NCBI GenBank assembly: GCA_002381155.1
Contig: DFQX01000002.1
Location: forward strand, 1 to 6,154
Length of the DNA stretch: 6,154 nucleotides
From: Flavobacteriaceae bacterium UBA3478
GTDB taxonomy: Bacteria > Bacteroidota > Bacteroidia > Flavobacteriales > Flavobacteriaceae
Reading direction: 5' to 3'
Shown: in pieces, positions 1-5,899 of the stretch
How the letters are laid out: the number at the start of each line of letters is the position of its first letter
How positions within the stretch are numbered: the stretch's first letter is position 1
The notes under the pieces: model-generated
What the model saw: only the letters and a program-made list of their open reading frames with translations
Told to the model about the DNA's origin: nothing
Databases searched by the model: none
Program-made: the position numbers and the translations under genes

Positions 1-759
1 ACCTTTAGCAGGAATACCATTTTTAGATCTTGGGTGACCTCCTGAAGCACGACCTTCACCACCACCCATTGGGTGATCGACAGGGTTCATAACTACAGGT
101 CTTGTACGTGGACGACGGCCTAACCAACGACTTCTACCAGCCTTACCTGAAACGATTAACTGGTGATCTGAATTAGAAATAGCTCCAATGGTAGCCATAC
201 ATTCTCCAAGAATCAAACGAGTCTCGCCTGAAGGCAATTTGATCGTTACAAACTTACCGTCCTTCGCCATTAATTGAGCAAAAGAACCAGCACTTCGAGC
301 CATAACAGCACCCTGACCAGGACGAAGCTCGATGCAAGAGATAATCGTACCTAGAGGGATGTCTTTTAGCTTAAGAGCGTTTCCAACATCTGGAGTAGCT
401 CCTTCACCTGCCTGGATTGAAGATCCAACTTCTAGCCCATTTTGAGCGATAACATAACGCTTTTCACCATCAGTATATTGAACTAAAGCGATAAAAGCGG
501 TTCTGTTCGGATCGTACTCGATAGAAAGTACTTCAGCAGCACCTTCTTTCGTTCTTTTGAAATCAATCATACGGTAACGACGCTTGTGACCCCCACCTCT
601 ATGTGAAGCGGTCATCTTACCGTCTGAATTACGTCCACCCGATTTTTTTAGGGGAGCTAAAAGGCTTTTCTCCGGCTTAGACGCGGTAATCGCATCAAAA
701 CCATTGACAACCTTAAAACGTTGTCCCGGTGTAATCGGTTTTAATTTTCTAACAGCCAT
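1..759 (-). CDS. rplB: 50S ribosomal protein L2 (uL2), partial at the left window edge
   Basis: L2 binds 23S rRNA near the peptidyl-transferase centre and helps join the subunits. The ATG at 757-759 opens a frame beginning MAVRKLKPITPGQRF that stays open for 253 codons to base 1. The family usually has about 274 residues, so roughly 20 C-terminal residues and the stop lie outside the window. Visible hallmarks are SGGRNSDGKMT near residues 40-50, GGGHKRRYR near 55-63, EYDPNRTAFIALVQYTDGEK near 81-100, and VMNPVDHPMGGGEGR at about 223-237. His229 in the DHP motif matches the conserved histidine known as His229 in E. coli L2. The second histidine of the E. coli DHPHGG motif is Met231 here, as I recall being usual in Bacteroidota. 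The gene follows rplW after 9 nt with no Shine-Dalgarno sequence, so it is probably read from the shared operon transcript. Confidence 0.97.
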   Translation of the reverse strand, partial: MAVRKLKPITPGQRFKVVNGFDAITASKPEKSLLAPLKKSGGRNSDGKMTASHRGGGHKRRYRMIDFKRTKEGAAEVLSIEYDPNRTAFIALVQYTDGEKRYVIAQNGLEVGSSIQAGEGATPDVGNALKLKDIPLGTIISCIELRPGQGAVMARSAGSFAQLMAKDGKFVTIKLPSGETRLILGECMATIGAISNSDHQLIVSGKAGRSRWLGRRPRTRPVVMNPVDHPMGGGEGRASGGHPRSKNGIPAKG

Positions 760-768
760 TTCAGTATA

Positions 769-1059
769 TTATAGATTACTGTAAATATCAATTACTTCAC
801 CTTCAGCAACCTGAACAATAGCCTTCTTTAGAAGGTTTGACTTACCGTGCTGAATTCCAGTTTTAGTGTAACGCGTTTTACGCTCTGCAGCATAAATTTG
901 AGTTCTAACCTTATCCACTGTAACGCCGTAGGTAGACTCAACCGCTTCTTTAATCTGGATTTTATTTGCCTTAGGATCTACGTAGAAACCATAACGATTG
1001 AAAAGCTCGCCTTCAGCGCTTAACTTTTCAGTAATAATGGGCTTAATAAGAATACTCAT
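769..1059 (-). CDS. rplW: 50S ribosomal protein L23 (uL23)
   Basis: L23 sits beside the exit of the ribosomal peptide tunnel, where it docks trigger factor and the signal recognition particle. The 96-residue product has the usual length. It opens with SILIKPIITEKLS, the conserved N-terminal helix motif. Next comes YGFYVDPKANKIQIKEAVE (about 23-41), then YGVTVDKVRT (about 44-53), which are the beta-alpha-beta core. The basic loop KTRYTKTGIQHGKSNLLKKA (about 61-80) contacts rRNA. It starts 7 nt after the rplD stop and ends 9 nt before rplB, inside the probable operon. The ATG is preceded directly by TTGAGGT. This contains GAGG but lies too close to the start to act as a normal ribosome binding site. 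I see no truncation or unusual residue. Confidence 0.98.
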   Translation of the reverse strand: MSILIKPIITEKLSAEGELFNRYGFYVDPKANKIQIKEAVESTYGVTVDKVRTQIYAAERKTRYTKTGIQHGKSNLLKKAIVQVAEGEVIDIYSNL

Positions 1060-1066
1060 ACCTCAA

Positions 1067-1696
1067 TTATTTGTTTAAATTGGTTTCAATAGCCTCGATT
1101 GCACTCTCAGAAAGAACAACATTTGCAGCATTAACAATGCTATAAGTGTTTAATTCTGAGCTAGTTACAACTTTAGACTGCTCTAAATTACGAGACGACA
1201 AATATACGTTTTTGTTAGCGTCAGCCAAGACAAAAAGTGACTTTTTAGCCTGAATACCAAGTGATTCCAAAACTGAGATGAAATCTTTCGTCTTTGGTGC
1301 ATCAAATGCAAGGTCTTCAATAACCATTAATGCATTCTCCTTTGCCTTCAGACTTAATGCTGATCTACGAGCAATACGCTTAACGTTTTTATTCAATTTT
1401 TGGTCATAACCATGAGGTCTTGGTCCAAAAATTCTACCACCTCCTCTAAACACAGGAGACTTAATAGAACCAGCACGTGCGGTACCCGTTCCTTTTTGCT
1501 TTTTAAGCTTTCTGGTACTACCAGCAATCTCTCCACGCTCTTTAGCACTGTGATTCCCCTGACGCTGATGCGCTAGGTATTGCTTCACATCTAAATAAAT
1601 AGCATGCTCATTTGGCTCAAAACCAAAAATATCGTTCGAAAGCTCTACGCTACGACCGGTTTCTTTTCCGTTACGATCTAATACTGCTACTTTCAT
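1067..1696 (-). CDS. rplD: 50S ribosomal protein L4 (uL4)
   Basis: L4 is an early-assembling large-subunit protein whose long loop lines the peptide exit tunnel. The 209-residue protein has the globular N-terminal part (MKVAVLDRNGKETGRSVEL), then the extended basic loop at about residues 42-100 with HQRQGNHSAKERGEIAGSTR, KKQKGTGTARAGSIKSP and GGGRIFGPRPHGYDQKLNKN, then the Rossmann-like C-terminal half with MVIEDLAF and SLFVLADANKNVYLSSRNL. Thr72 stands where E. coli has arginine in GTGRAR, a position I recall as variable in Bacteroidota. Its ATG overlaps the rplC stop by one base (TAATG at 1694-1698), which suggests translational coupling. In E. coli, L4 represses its own operon by binding the S10 leader. 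If that happens here, the only roomy internal candidate site is the structured gap at 2317-2449. Confidence 0.98.
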   Translation of the reverse strand: MKVAVLDRNGKETGRSVELSNDIFGFEPNEHAIYLDVKQYLAHQRQGNHSAKERGEIAGSTRKLKKQKGTGTARAGSIKSPVFRGGGRIFGPRPHGYDQKLNKNVKRIARRSALSLKAKENALMVIEDLAFDAPKTKDFISVLESLGIQAKKSLFVLADANKNVYLSSRNLEQSKVVTSSELNTYSIVNAANVVLSESAIEAIETNLNK

Positions 1697-2316
1697 TACT
1701 TCTCGATTGTTACGTATGCATTTTTATGACCAGGTACACAACCCTTAACAACAAGCACATTCTTCTCAGGAAGAACTTTAACTACTCGTAGGTTCTGAAC
1801 CGTTACTTGATCACCACCCATTCTTCCAGCCATACGCATTCCTTTGAATACTCTTGCAGGATAAGAAGCGGCACCAATAGAACCAGGAGCACGTAAACGG
1901 TTATGCTGACCGTGTGTAGATTGACCCACACCGGCAAAACCGTGACGTTTAACAACCCCTTGGTAACCTTTACCTTTAGAAGTACCGATAACATCGACAA
2001 ACTCTCCTTCTTGGAAAAGCGTTACATCGATGGTATCACCGATACCATATTTACCATTTTCAAAATATCGGAATTCGATGAGCTTTTTCTTAGGAGAAGT
2101 ACCCGCTTTTTTGGCATGACCAATTTCAGCCTTTGAAGCACGTTTTTCTGCCTTGTCATCGAAACCGAGTTGAAGTGCATCATACCCGTCAACCTCTTCG
2201 GTTCTGACTTGGGTAACCACGCATGGCCCAGCCTGAATAACGGTACAAGGGATGTTCTTCCCGTTCTCGTCAAAAATGCTAGTCATGCCGATCTTTTTTC
2301 CAATTAACCCAGACAT
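1696..2316 (-). CDS. rplC: 50S ribosomal protein L3 (uL3)
   Basis: L3 starts large-subunit assembly and reaches towards the peptidyl-transferase centre. The 206-residue product begins MSGLIGKKIGMTSIFDENGK and carries the family block VDVIGTSKGKGYQGVVKRHG (about 107-126), followed by THGQHNRLRAPGSIGAASYP (about 134-153) and FKGMRMAGRMGGDQVTVQN (about 157-175). The residue aligned with E. coli Gln150, which PrmB methylates there, is Ala149 here. This start was chosen because it gives the normal N-terminus. The ATG is preceded by an AT-rich stretch with no Shine-Dalgarno sequence. The gene lies 133 nt downstream of rpsJ, by far the largest gap in the cluster, and that gap is predicted to be structured. 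The L3 stop overlaps the rplD start by one base. Confidence 0.98.
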   Translation of the reverse strand: MSGLIGKKIGMTSIFDENGKNIPCTVIQAGPCVVTQVRTEEVDGYDALQLGFDDKAEKRASKAEIGHAKKAGTSPKKKLIEFRYFENGKYGIGDTIDVTLFQEGEFVDVIGTSKGKGYQGVVKRHGFAGVGQSTHGQHNRLRAPGSIGAASYPARVFKGMRMAGRMGGDQVTVQNLRVVKVLPEKNVLVVKGCVPGHKNAYVTIEK

Positions 2317-2354
2317 ACTATTTATTTAATTATTAATTCTTCTTTTAAAACATT

Positions 2355-2378
2355 TGGGTCAAGAAAAACCCTGACCCA
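2355..2378 (-). repeat. Inverted repeat, hairpin C upstream of rplC
   Basis: Perfect 7-bp inverted repeat TGGGTCA/TGACCCA separated by 10 nt (2362-2371). On the transcript the loop reads GGGUUUUUCU. The stem is followed by AAUGUUUU, a weak U-tract, so at most it could be a poor terminator or attenuator. It lies about 39 nt before the rplC start codon. Confidence 0.6.
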
Positions 2379-2399
2379 GAACTTTTCTTTTACCGTTTT

Positions 2400-2419
2400 T
2401 CTCAAACCCTCGTTTGAGA
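2400..2419 (-). repeat. Inverted repeat, hairpin B upstream of rplC
   Basis: Perfect 8-bp inverted repeat TCTCAAAC/GTTTGAGA around a 4-nt loop (2408-2411, GAGG on the transcript). It is the tightest hairpin of the gap. It is followed on the transcript by AAAAACGG rather than a U-run, so it does not look like a terminator in the operon direction. Confidence 0.6.
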
Positions 2420-2426
2420 CATGTCA

Positions 2427-2442
2427 CGAGCACTAAGGCTCG
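2427..2442 (-). repeat. Inverted repeat, hairpin A just after the rpsJ stop
   Basis: Short GC-rich inverted repeat CGAGC/GCTCG with a 6-nt loop, starting right after the triple TAA that ends rpsJ. With only 5 bp it would be unremarkable alone. It is listed because it is the first of three adjacent stems. Confidence 0.4.
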
Positions 2443-2449
2443 ATTATTA

Positions 2450-2755
2450 TTACACCTTAATCTCTACCTCAACTCCACTAGGTAATTCTAGTTTCATAAG
2501 CGCATCAATCGTCTTCGATGATGAACTGTAGATATCTAGAAGTCTCTTGTAAGAGCTTAACTGAAACTGCTCACGAGATTTTTTGTTTACGTGAGGAGAA
2601 CGTAGTACAGTAAAGATTTTTTTATTGGTTGGCAGTGGAATTGGACCAGTAACAATCGCACCAGTAGTTTTCACTGTCTTAACAATCTTATCGGCAGATT
2701 TATCTACCAAATTATGATCGTATGATTTTAGTTTAATTCTAATTTTTTGGCTCAT
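2450..2755 (-). CDS. rpsJ: 30S ribosomal protein S10 (uS10, NusE)
   Basis: S10 is a head protein of the small subunit. As NusE it also pairs with NusB and NusG in transcription antitermination and transcription-translation coupling. The 101-residue length is normal. Recognisable blocks are MSQKIRIKLKSYDHNLVD at the N-terminus, TGAIVTGPIPLPTNKKIFTV (about 31-50), the extended-loop signature SPHVNKKSREQF (53-64), and KTIDALMKLELPSGVEVEIKV at the end. It starts 12 nt after the fusA stop with no Shine-Dalgarno motif, so it appears to be a continuation of the str genes rather than the head of a separate S10 operon. Its TAA at 2450-2452 is followed in frame by two more TAA codons (2447-2449 and 2444-2446), after which the structured gap begins. 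Confidence 0.98.
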   Translation of the reverse strand: MSQKIRIKLKSYDHNLVDKSADKIVKTVKTTGAIVTGPIPLPTNKKIFTVLRSPHVNKKSREQFQLSSYKRLLDIYSSSSKTIDALMKLELPSGVEVEIKV

Positions 2756-2767
2756 AGTTTTGATAGA

Positions 2768-4891
2768 TTATTTATCTCCTTTAGTTGCCTTAATAACTTC
2801 TTCAGAAATATTAGAAGGTGTTTCAGCGTAATGCGAGAACTCCATTGTAGATGTGGCTCTACCCGAAGAAAGGGTACGTAAAGCGGTCACATAACCAAAC
2901 ATTTCTGAAAGTGGAACAGAAGCCTTAACTACTTTAGAACCAGCTCTATCGTCCATAGAGTTTACTTGACCGCGACGACGGTTAAGATCTCCAACGATGT
3001 CACCCATGTTCTCCTCAGGAGTTAATACTTCAAGTTTCATGATAGGCTCAAGAATAACCGCCTTGGCAGCACGAGCAGACACCTTATAACCAAGCTTTGC
3101 AGCTAGTTCAAAAGAAAGTGCATCAGAATCCACTGGGTGGAAAGAACCATCCTTAAGGGTAACTTTCATACTATCCATTTCGAATCCAGCTAAAGGACCA
3201 TTCTTCATTGCCTCTTTGAAACCTTTTTCAACTGAAGGAATATATTCTTTAGGTACGTTACCACCTTTAACCTCGTTAACAAACTCAAGACCAGTTTTAC
3301 CTTCTTCAGCAGGCTCGATAGAAAATACGATATCCGCAAATTTACCACGACCACCAGTTTGCTTCTTGTAAACCTCACGATGATCTGCCTTCTGAGTAAG
3401 AGCTTCTTTATACTCTACTTGCGGTTGACCTTGGTTTACTTCAACTTTGAACTCCCGACGTAAACGGTCTACGATAATATCTAAGTGAAGCTCACCCATA
3501 CCAGAAATAATAGTCTGACCAGAAGCCTCATCTGTTTTAACCTGGAAAGTAGGATCTTCTTCAGCTAGCTTAGCTAAAGCCATACCTAATTTATCCACGT
3601 CAGCTTTGGTTTTAGGCTCAACAGCGATACCGATTACCGGATCGGGGAAAACCATACTCTCTAATACGATTGGATGCTTTTCATCCGATAGAGTATCACC
3701 AGTTTTAATATCCTTAAAACCTACCGCAGCCCCAATATCACCAGCAGAAATTGATTCAATCGCATTTTGCTTATTCGAGTGCATTTGGTAAACACGAGAG
3801 ATGCGTTCCTTGTTACCTGAGCGGTTATTTAAAACATATGACCCAGCATTTAGAGTACCAGAATAGGCTCTAAAGAAAGCTAAACGACCTACGAAAGGGT
3901 CTGTTGCAATCTTAAAGGCCAATGCCGCAAATGGCTCTTTTGGATCTGGCCTACGAGCAACTTCTTTATCCGTATCAGGATTAATACCAACAATCGCCTC
4001 CTTATCTAGAGGAGAAGGTAGATAACGACAAACCGCATCTAGAAGGAACTGAACTCCCTTGTTCTTGAAAGAAGAACCACATACCATCGGGATAATACTC
4101 ATGTCCATAACAGCAGCTCGAAGCGCAGCATGAACCTCATCTTCAGTAATTGAATCCTCGTCCTCGAAAAATTTCTCCATTAAGTTCTCATCATACTCAG
4201 CAACAGCTTCAATAAGCTCTGCACGATATTGACGAACTTCATCCTGCATATCTGCAGGGATATCAACTACATCAAAAGTAGATCCGAAATTATCATCGTG
4301 CCATACAATCGCACGGTTCTTAACAAGATCAACGATTCCTTTAAAGTCAGCTTCATCACCGATAGGTAACACAATCGGCACTGCATTCGACTTTAACATC
4401 TCACGAACCTGTGTACAGACTGCTAAGAAATTAGCACCCTGACGGTCCATCTTGTTAACAAACCCCATACGAGGCACTTTATAGTTATCTGCTAGTCTCC
4501 AGTTCGTCTCTGATTGAGGTTCTACACCATCAACCGCGCTAAACAAGAAAACTAGACCATCTAAAACACGAAGTGAACGGTTCACCTCAACAGTAAAGTC
4601 AACGTGACCGGGAGTATCGATAATATTAAAATGATAACCTTTAGAATCATCAGTTAGCTGACCATTGTCTGTTGGAAAGTTCCAGGTACAAGTGGTAGCA
4701 GCAGAAGTAATAGTAATACCTCTCTCCTGCTCTTGCTCCATCCAGTCCATGGTGGCAGCACCATCGTGTACTTCGCCAATCTTGTGACTTACTCCAGTAT
4801 AAAATAATATACGCTCAGTGGTAGTTGTCTTACCTGCATCAATGTGAGCAGCAATACCAATGTTTCTAGTAAATTTTAAGTCTCTTGCCAT
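2768..4891 (-). CDS. fusA: Translation elongation factor G (EF-G)
   Basis: EF-G is the GTPase that moves tRNAs and mRNA through the ribosome during elongation and helps recycle ribosomes. The 707-residue protein has all domains in order. The G domain holds the P-loop AHIDAGKT (15-22), switch I ERGITITSA (56-64), DTPGH (92-96) and NKMD (146-149). It is interrupted by the G' insert at about 160-260 and closes with CGSSFKNKG (271-279). Domain II covers about 300-410, and domain III contains SGMGELHLDI (463-472). Domain IV has GGRGKF (513-518) and the tip DGSFHPVDSD with His585. Domain V has RRRGQV (638-643) and ends in the helix SNISEEVIKATKGDK. A short polar insert at 74-85 lies between switch I and DTPGH. 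Length and motifs fit a canonical EF-G rather than a tetracycline-resistance paralogue. It sits 6 nt after rpsG and 12 nt before rpsJ. Confidence 0.98.
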   Translation of the reverse strand: MARDLKFTRNIGIAAHIDAGKTTTTERILFYTGVSHKIGEVHDGAATMDWMEQEQERGITITSAATTCTWNFPTDNGQLTDDSKGYHFNIIDTPGHVDFTVEVNRSLRVLDGLVFLFSAVDGVEPQSETNWRLADNYKVPRMGFVNKMDRQGANFLAVCTQVREMLKSNAVPIVLPIGDEADFKGIVDLVKNRAIVWHDDNFGSTFDVVDIPADMQDEVRQYRAELIEAVAEYDENLMEKFFEDEDSITEDEVHAALRAAVMDMSIIPMVCGSSFKNKGVQFLLDAVCRYLPSPLDKEAIVGINPDTDKEVARRPDPKEPFAALAFKIATDPFVGRLAFFRAYSGTLNAGSYVLNNRSGNKERISRVYQMHSNKQNAIESISAGDIGAAVGFKDIKTGDTLSDEKHPIVLESMVFPDPVIGIAVEPKTKADVDKLGMALAKLAEEDPTFQVKTDEASGQTIISGMGELHLDIIVDRLRREFKVEVNQGQPQVEYKEALTQKADHREVYKKQTGGRGKFADIVFSIEPAEEGKTGLEFVNEVKGGNVPKEYIPSVEKGFKEAMKNGPLAGFEMDSMKVTLKDGSFHPVDSDALSFELAAKLGYKVSARAAKAVILEPIMKLEVLTPEENMGDIVGDLNRRRGQVNSMDDRAGSKVVKASVPLSEMFGYVTALRTLSSGRATSTMEFSHYAETPSNISEEVIKATKGDK

Positions 4892-4897
4892 GTCTGA

Positions 4898-5374
4898 TTA
4901 GAATCTAAAGTGTGAGAACGCTTTGTTTGCCTCAGCCATTTTGTGAGTATCCATACGCTTCTTAACTGCAGCACCTTCTTCTTTGGCAGCAGCAAGAATT
5001 TCAGAAGCTAATTTTTGAGCCATTGATTTCTCGTTACGCTTTCTTGCATAACTAATCAACCACTTCATAGCAGTAGAAATTTTACGATCAGGACGAATAG
5101 GCATAGGGATCTGAAAAGTAGCACCACCAACACGACGACTACGTACTTCTATGTGAGGCATTACATTGGTTAAGGCATCTTTCCAAAGCTCTAGTGCAGA
5201 TTTTTCTTCGTCAGTCTTTTTCTGATCTACAATATCGATTGCATCGTAAAAAATGCGGAAGGCAACAGATTTCTTACCATCCCACATCATCATATTTACG
5301 AAACGTGTAACTAATTGATCTCCAAATTTAGGATCTGGAAGGATCGGACGTTTTTTTGCTTGTCTTTTTCTCAT
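4898..5374 (-). CDS. rpsG: 30S ribosomal protein S7 (uS7)
   Basis: S7 nucleates folding of the 16S rRNA head domain and borders the E-site tRNA. The 158-residue product is of normal length. It starts with the basic MRKRQAKKRPILPDPKFGDQ, continues with LVTRFVNMMMWDGKKSVA (21-38), and has the beta-hairpin arm at about 75-95 with IEVRSRRVGGATFQIPMPIR. The C-terminal signature includes ARKRNEKSMAQKLASEIL (110-127) and VKKRMDTHKMAEANKAFSHFRF. In E. coli, S7 represses the str operon by binding the long rpsL-rpsG spacer. Here the spacer is only 21 nt, so that mechanism cannot be present in the same form. It ends 6 nt before fusA. No Shine-Dalgarno motif precedes the ATG. Confidence 0.98.
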   Translation of the reverse strand: MRKRQAKKRPILPDPKFGDQLVTRFVNMMMWDGKKSVAFRIFYDAIDIVDQKKTDEEKSALELWKDALTNVMPHIEVRSRRVGGATFQIPMPIRPDRKISTAMKWLISYARKRNEKSMAQKLASEILAAAKEEGAAVKKRMDTHKMAEANKAFSHFRF

Positions 5375-5395
5375 CGTACTTGCGTCTTTTCAGAA

Positions 5396-5770
5396 CTACT
5401 TTTTAGGACGCTTTGCGCCGTATTTTGAACGTCGTTGTGTACGACCCTGTACACCTGCGGTGTCAAGGGCTCCTCTAACAATGTGATAACGAACTCCAGG
5501 TAAGTCCTTAACACGTCCACCTCGTACCAATACTATCGAGTGCTCTTGGAGATTGTGCCCCTCTCCTGGAATGTACGCGTTAACCTCTTTTCCATTGGTT
5601 AATCTTACCCTAGCCACCTTTCTCATTGCTGAGTTAGGTTTCTTTGGCGTGGTAGTGTATACACGTGTACACACACCTCTACGTTGGGGACAAGAATCCA
5701 AAGCAGCCGATTTGCTCTTCTTGGCAATCGAGTGTCTACCTTTTCTTACTAATTGTGAAATTGTTGGCAT
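5396..5770 (-). CDS. rpsL: 30S ribosomal protein S12 (uS12)
   Basis: S12 lies at the decoding centre and governs accuracy and the streptomycin response. The 124-residue protein starts MPTISQLVRKGRHSIAKKSK and contains the near-invariant blocks CPQRRGVCTRVYTTTPKKPN (27-46), PGEGHNLQEHSIVLVRGGRV (68-87) and DLPGVRYHIVRGALDTAG (89-106), ending RSKYGAKRPKK. Lys43 and Lys88, the two positions most often altered in streptomycin-resistant mutants, are both wild-type lysine, so a sensitive-type allele is expected. Asp89, the residue methylthiolated by RimO in E. coli, is present. It is the only gene in the window that ends in TAG; the other complete genes end in TAA. It is first in the gene row and lies downstream of the promoter at 5802-5832. 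Confidence 0.99.
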   Translation of the reverse strand: MPTISQLVRKGRHSIAKKSKSAALDSCPQRRGVCTRVYTTTPKKPNSAMRKVARVRLTNGKEVNAYIPGEGHNLQEHSIVLVRGGRVKDLPGVRYHIVRGALDTAGVQGRTQRRSKYGAKRPKK

Positions 5771-5782
5771 TCTTCTAGTTTA

Positions 5783-5787
5783 CTCCT
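5783..5787 (-). promoter_or_regulatory. SD-like AGGAG in the rpsL leader
   Basis: On the minus strand AGGAG stands 12 nt before the rpsL ATG, slightly further than the usual optimum. It is notable because most other genes here have only AT-rich leaders. It overlaps the 3' arm of a small inverted repeat, CCTAA-AAA-TTAGG (5785-5797), that could partly mask it if the transcript starts far enough upstream. Confidence 0.4.
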
Positions 5788-5801
5788 AATTTTTAGGGCT
5801 G

Positions 5802-5832
5802 CAAATGTATTCATTAATTATTGAAAATCAAA
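5802..5832 (-). promoter_or_regulatory. Bacteroidota-type promoter for the rpsL operon
   Basis: On the minus strand the sequence has TTTG (5829-5832), a 19-nt spacer (5810-5828), then TACATTTG (5802-5809). This matches the Bacteroidota housekeeping promoter, whose known consensus is a TTTG-like -33 box and a TAnnTTTG -7 box about 19 nt apart. It predicts a start site around 5794-5798 and a 5' leader of roughly 25 nt before the rpsL ATG. It is the only such motif pair I found upstream of the gene cluster and probably drives all eight genes. Confidence 0.85.
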
Positions 5833-5865
5833 TCGAAGCAAAAGAATTTTGAAATTATGTTGATT

Positions 5866-5899
5866 TCGCACTATTTAGGATCTAAAAACTAAGGTGCGA
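5866..5899. repeat. Imperfect inverted repeat upstream of the rpsL promoter
   Basis: TCGCAC (5866-5871) is complementary to GTGCGA (5894-5899), and inside it TTAG (5875-5878) pairs with CTAA (5889-5892), leaving a small internal loop and a 10-nt apex. It lies 34 nt upstream of the -33 box. It could be a protein-binding site or the remnant of an upstream terminator; no clear T-run follows on either strand. Confidence 0.4.

Larger units (their letters stand above)
2317..2449 (-). promoter_or_regulatory. Structured rpsJ-rplC intergenic region, candidate RNA regulatory element
   Basis: This 133-nt gap is non-coding and, on the transcribed minus strand, can form three hairpins in a row. Hairpin A has arms 2438-2442 and 2427-2431 (CGAGC/GCUCG, 6-nt loop). 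Hairpin B has arms 2412-2419 and 2400-2407 (UCUCAAAC/GUUUGAGA, 4-nt loop GAGG). Hairpin C has arms 2372-2378 and 2355-2361 (UGGGUCA/UGACCCA, 10-nt loop). The linker after B (2395-2399) can pair with the loop of C (2365-2369). The last 35 or so nt before rplC are AT-rich and unpaired. No TAnnTTTG promoter motif and no long U-run after a stem are visible, so a plain promoter or strong intrinsic terminator is unlikely. A ribosomal-protein-binding leader or an RNA processing site is inferred, not shown. Confidence 0.5.

Noticed and set aside
1803..2273. Three open frames of 65-83 codons overlapping rplC on both strands
   Set aside because: They are shadow frames of rplC, with no independent start signal, and the real L3 frame fully explains the region.
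2355..2378. Hairpin C as an intrinsic terminator separating str from S10
   Set aside because: The stem is only 7 bp with a 10-nt loop, and it is followed by AAUGUUUU rather than a solid U-tract. Termination here would also leave L3-L2 without a visible promoter.
3606..3791. 61-codon plus-strand open frame inside fusA
   Set aside because: It is antisense to EF-G codons and has no promoter or known motif.
5553..5789. 78-codon plus-strand open frame antisense to rpsL
   Set aside because: It is the complement of a strongly conserved coding sequence, and its translation shows no recognisable family features.
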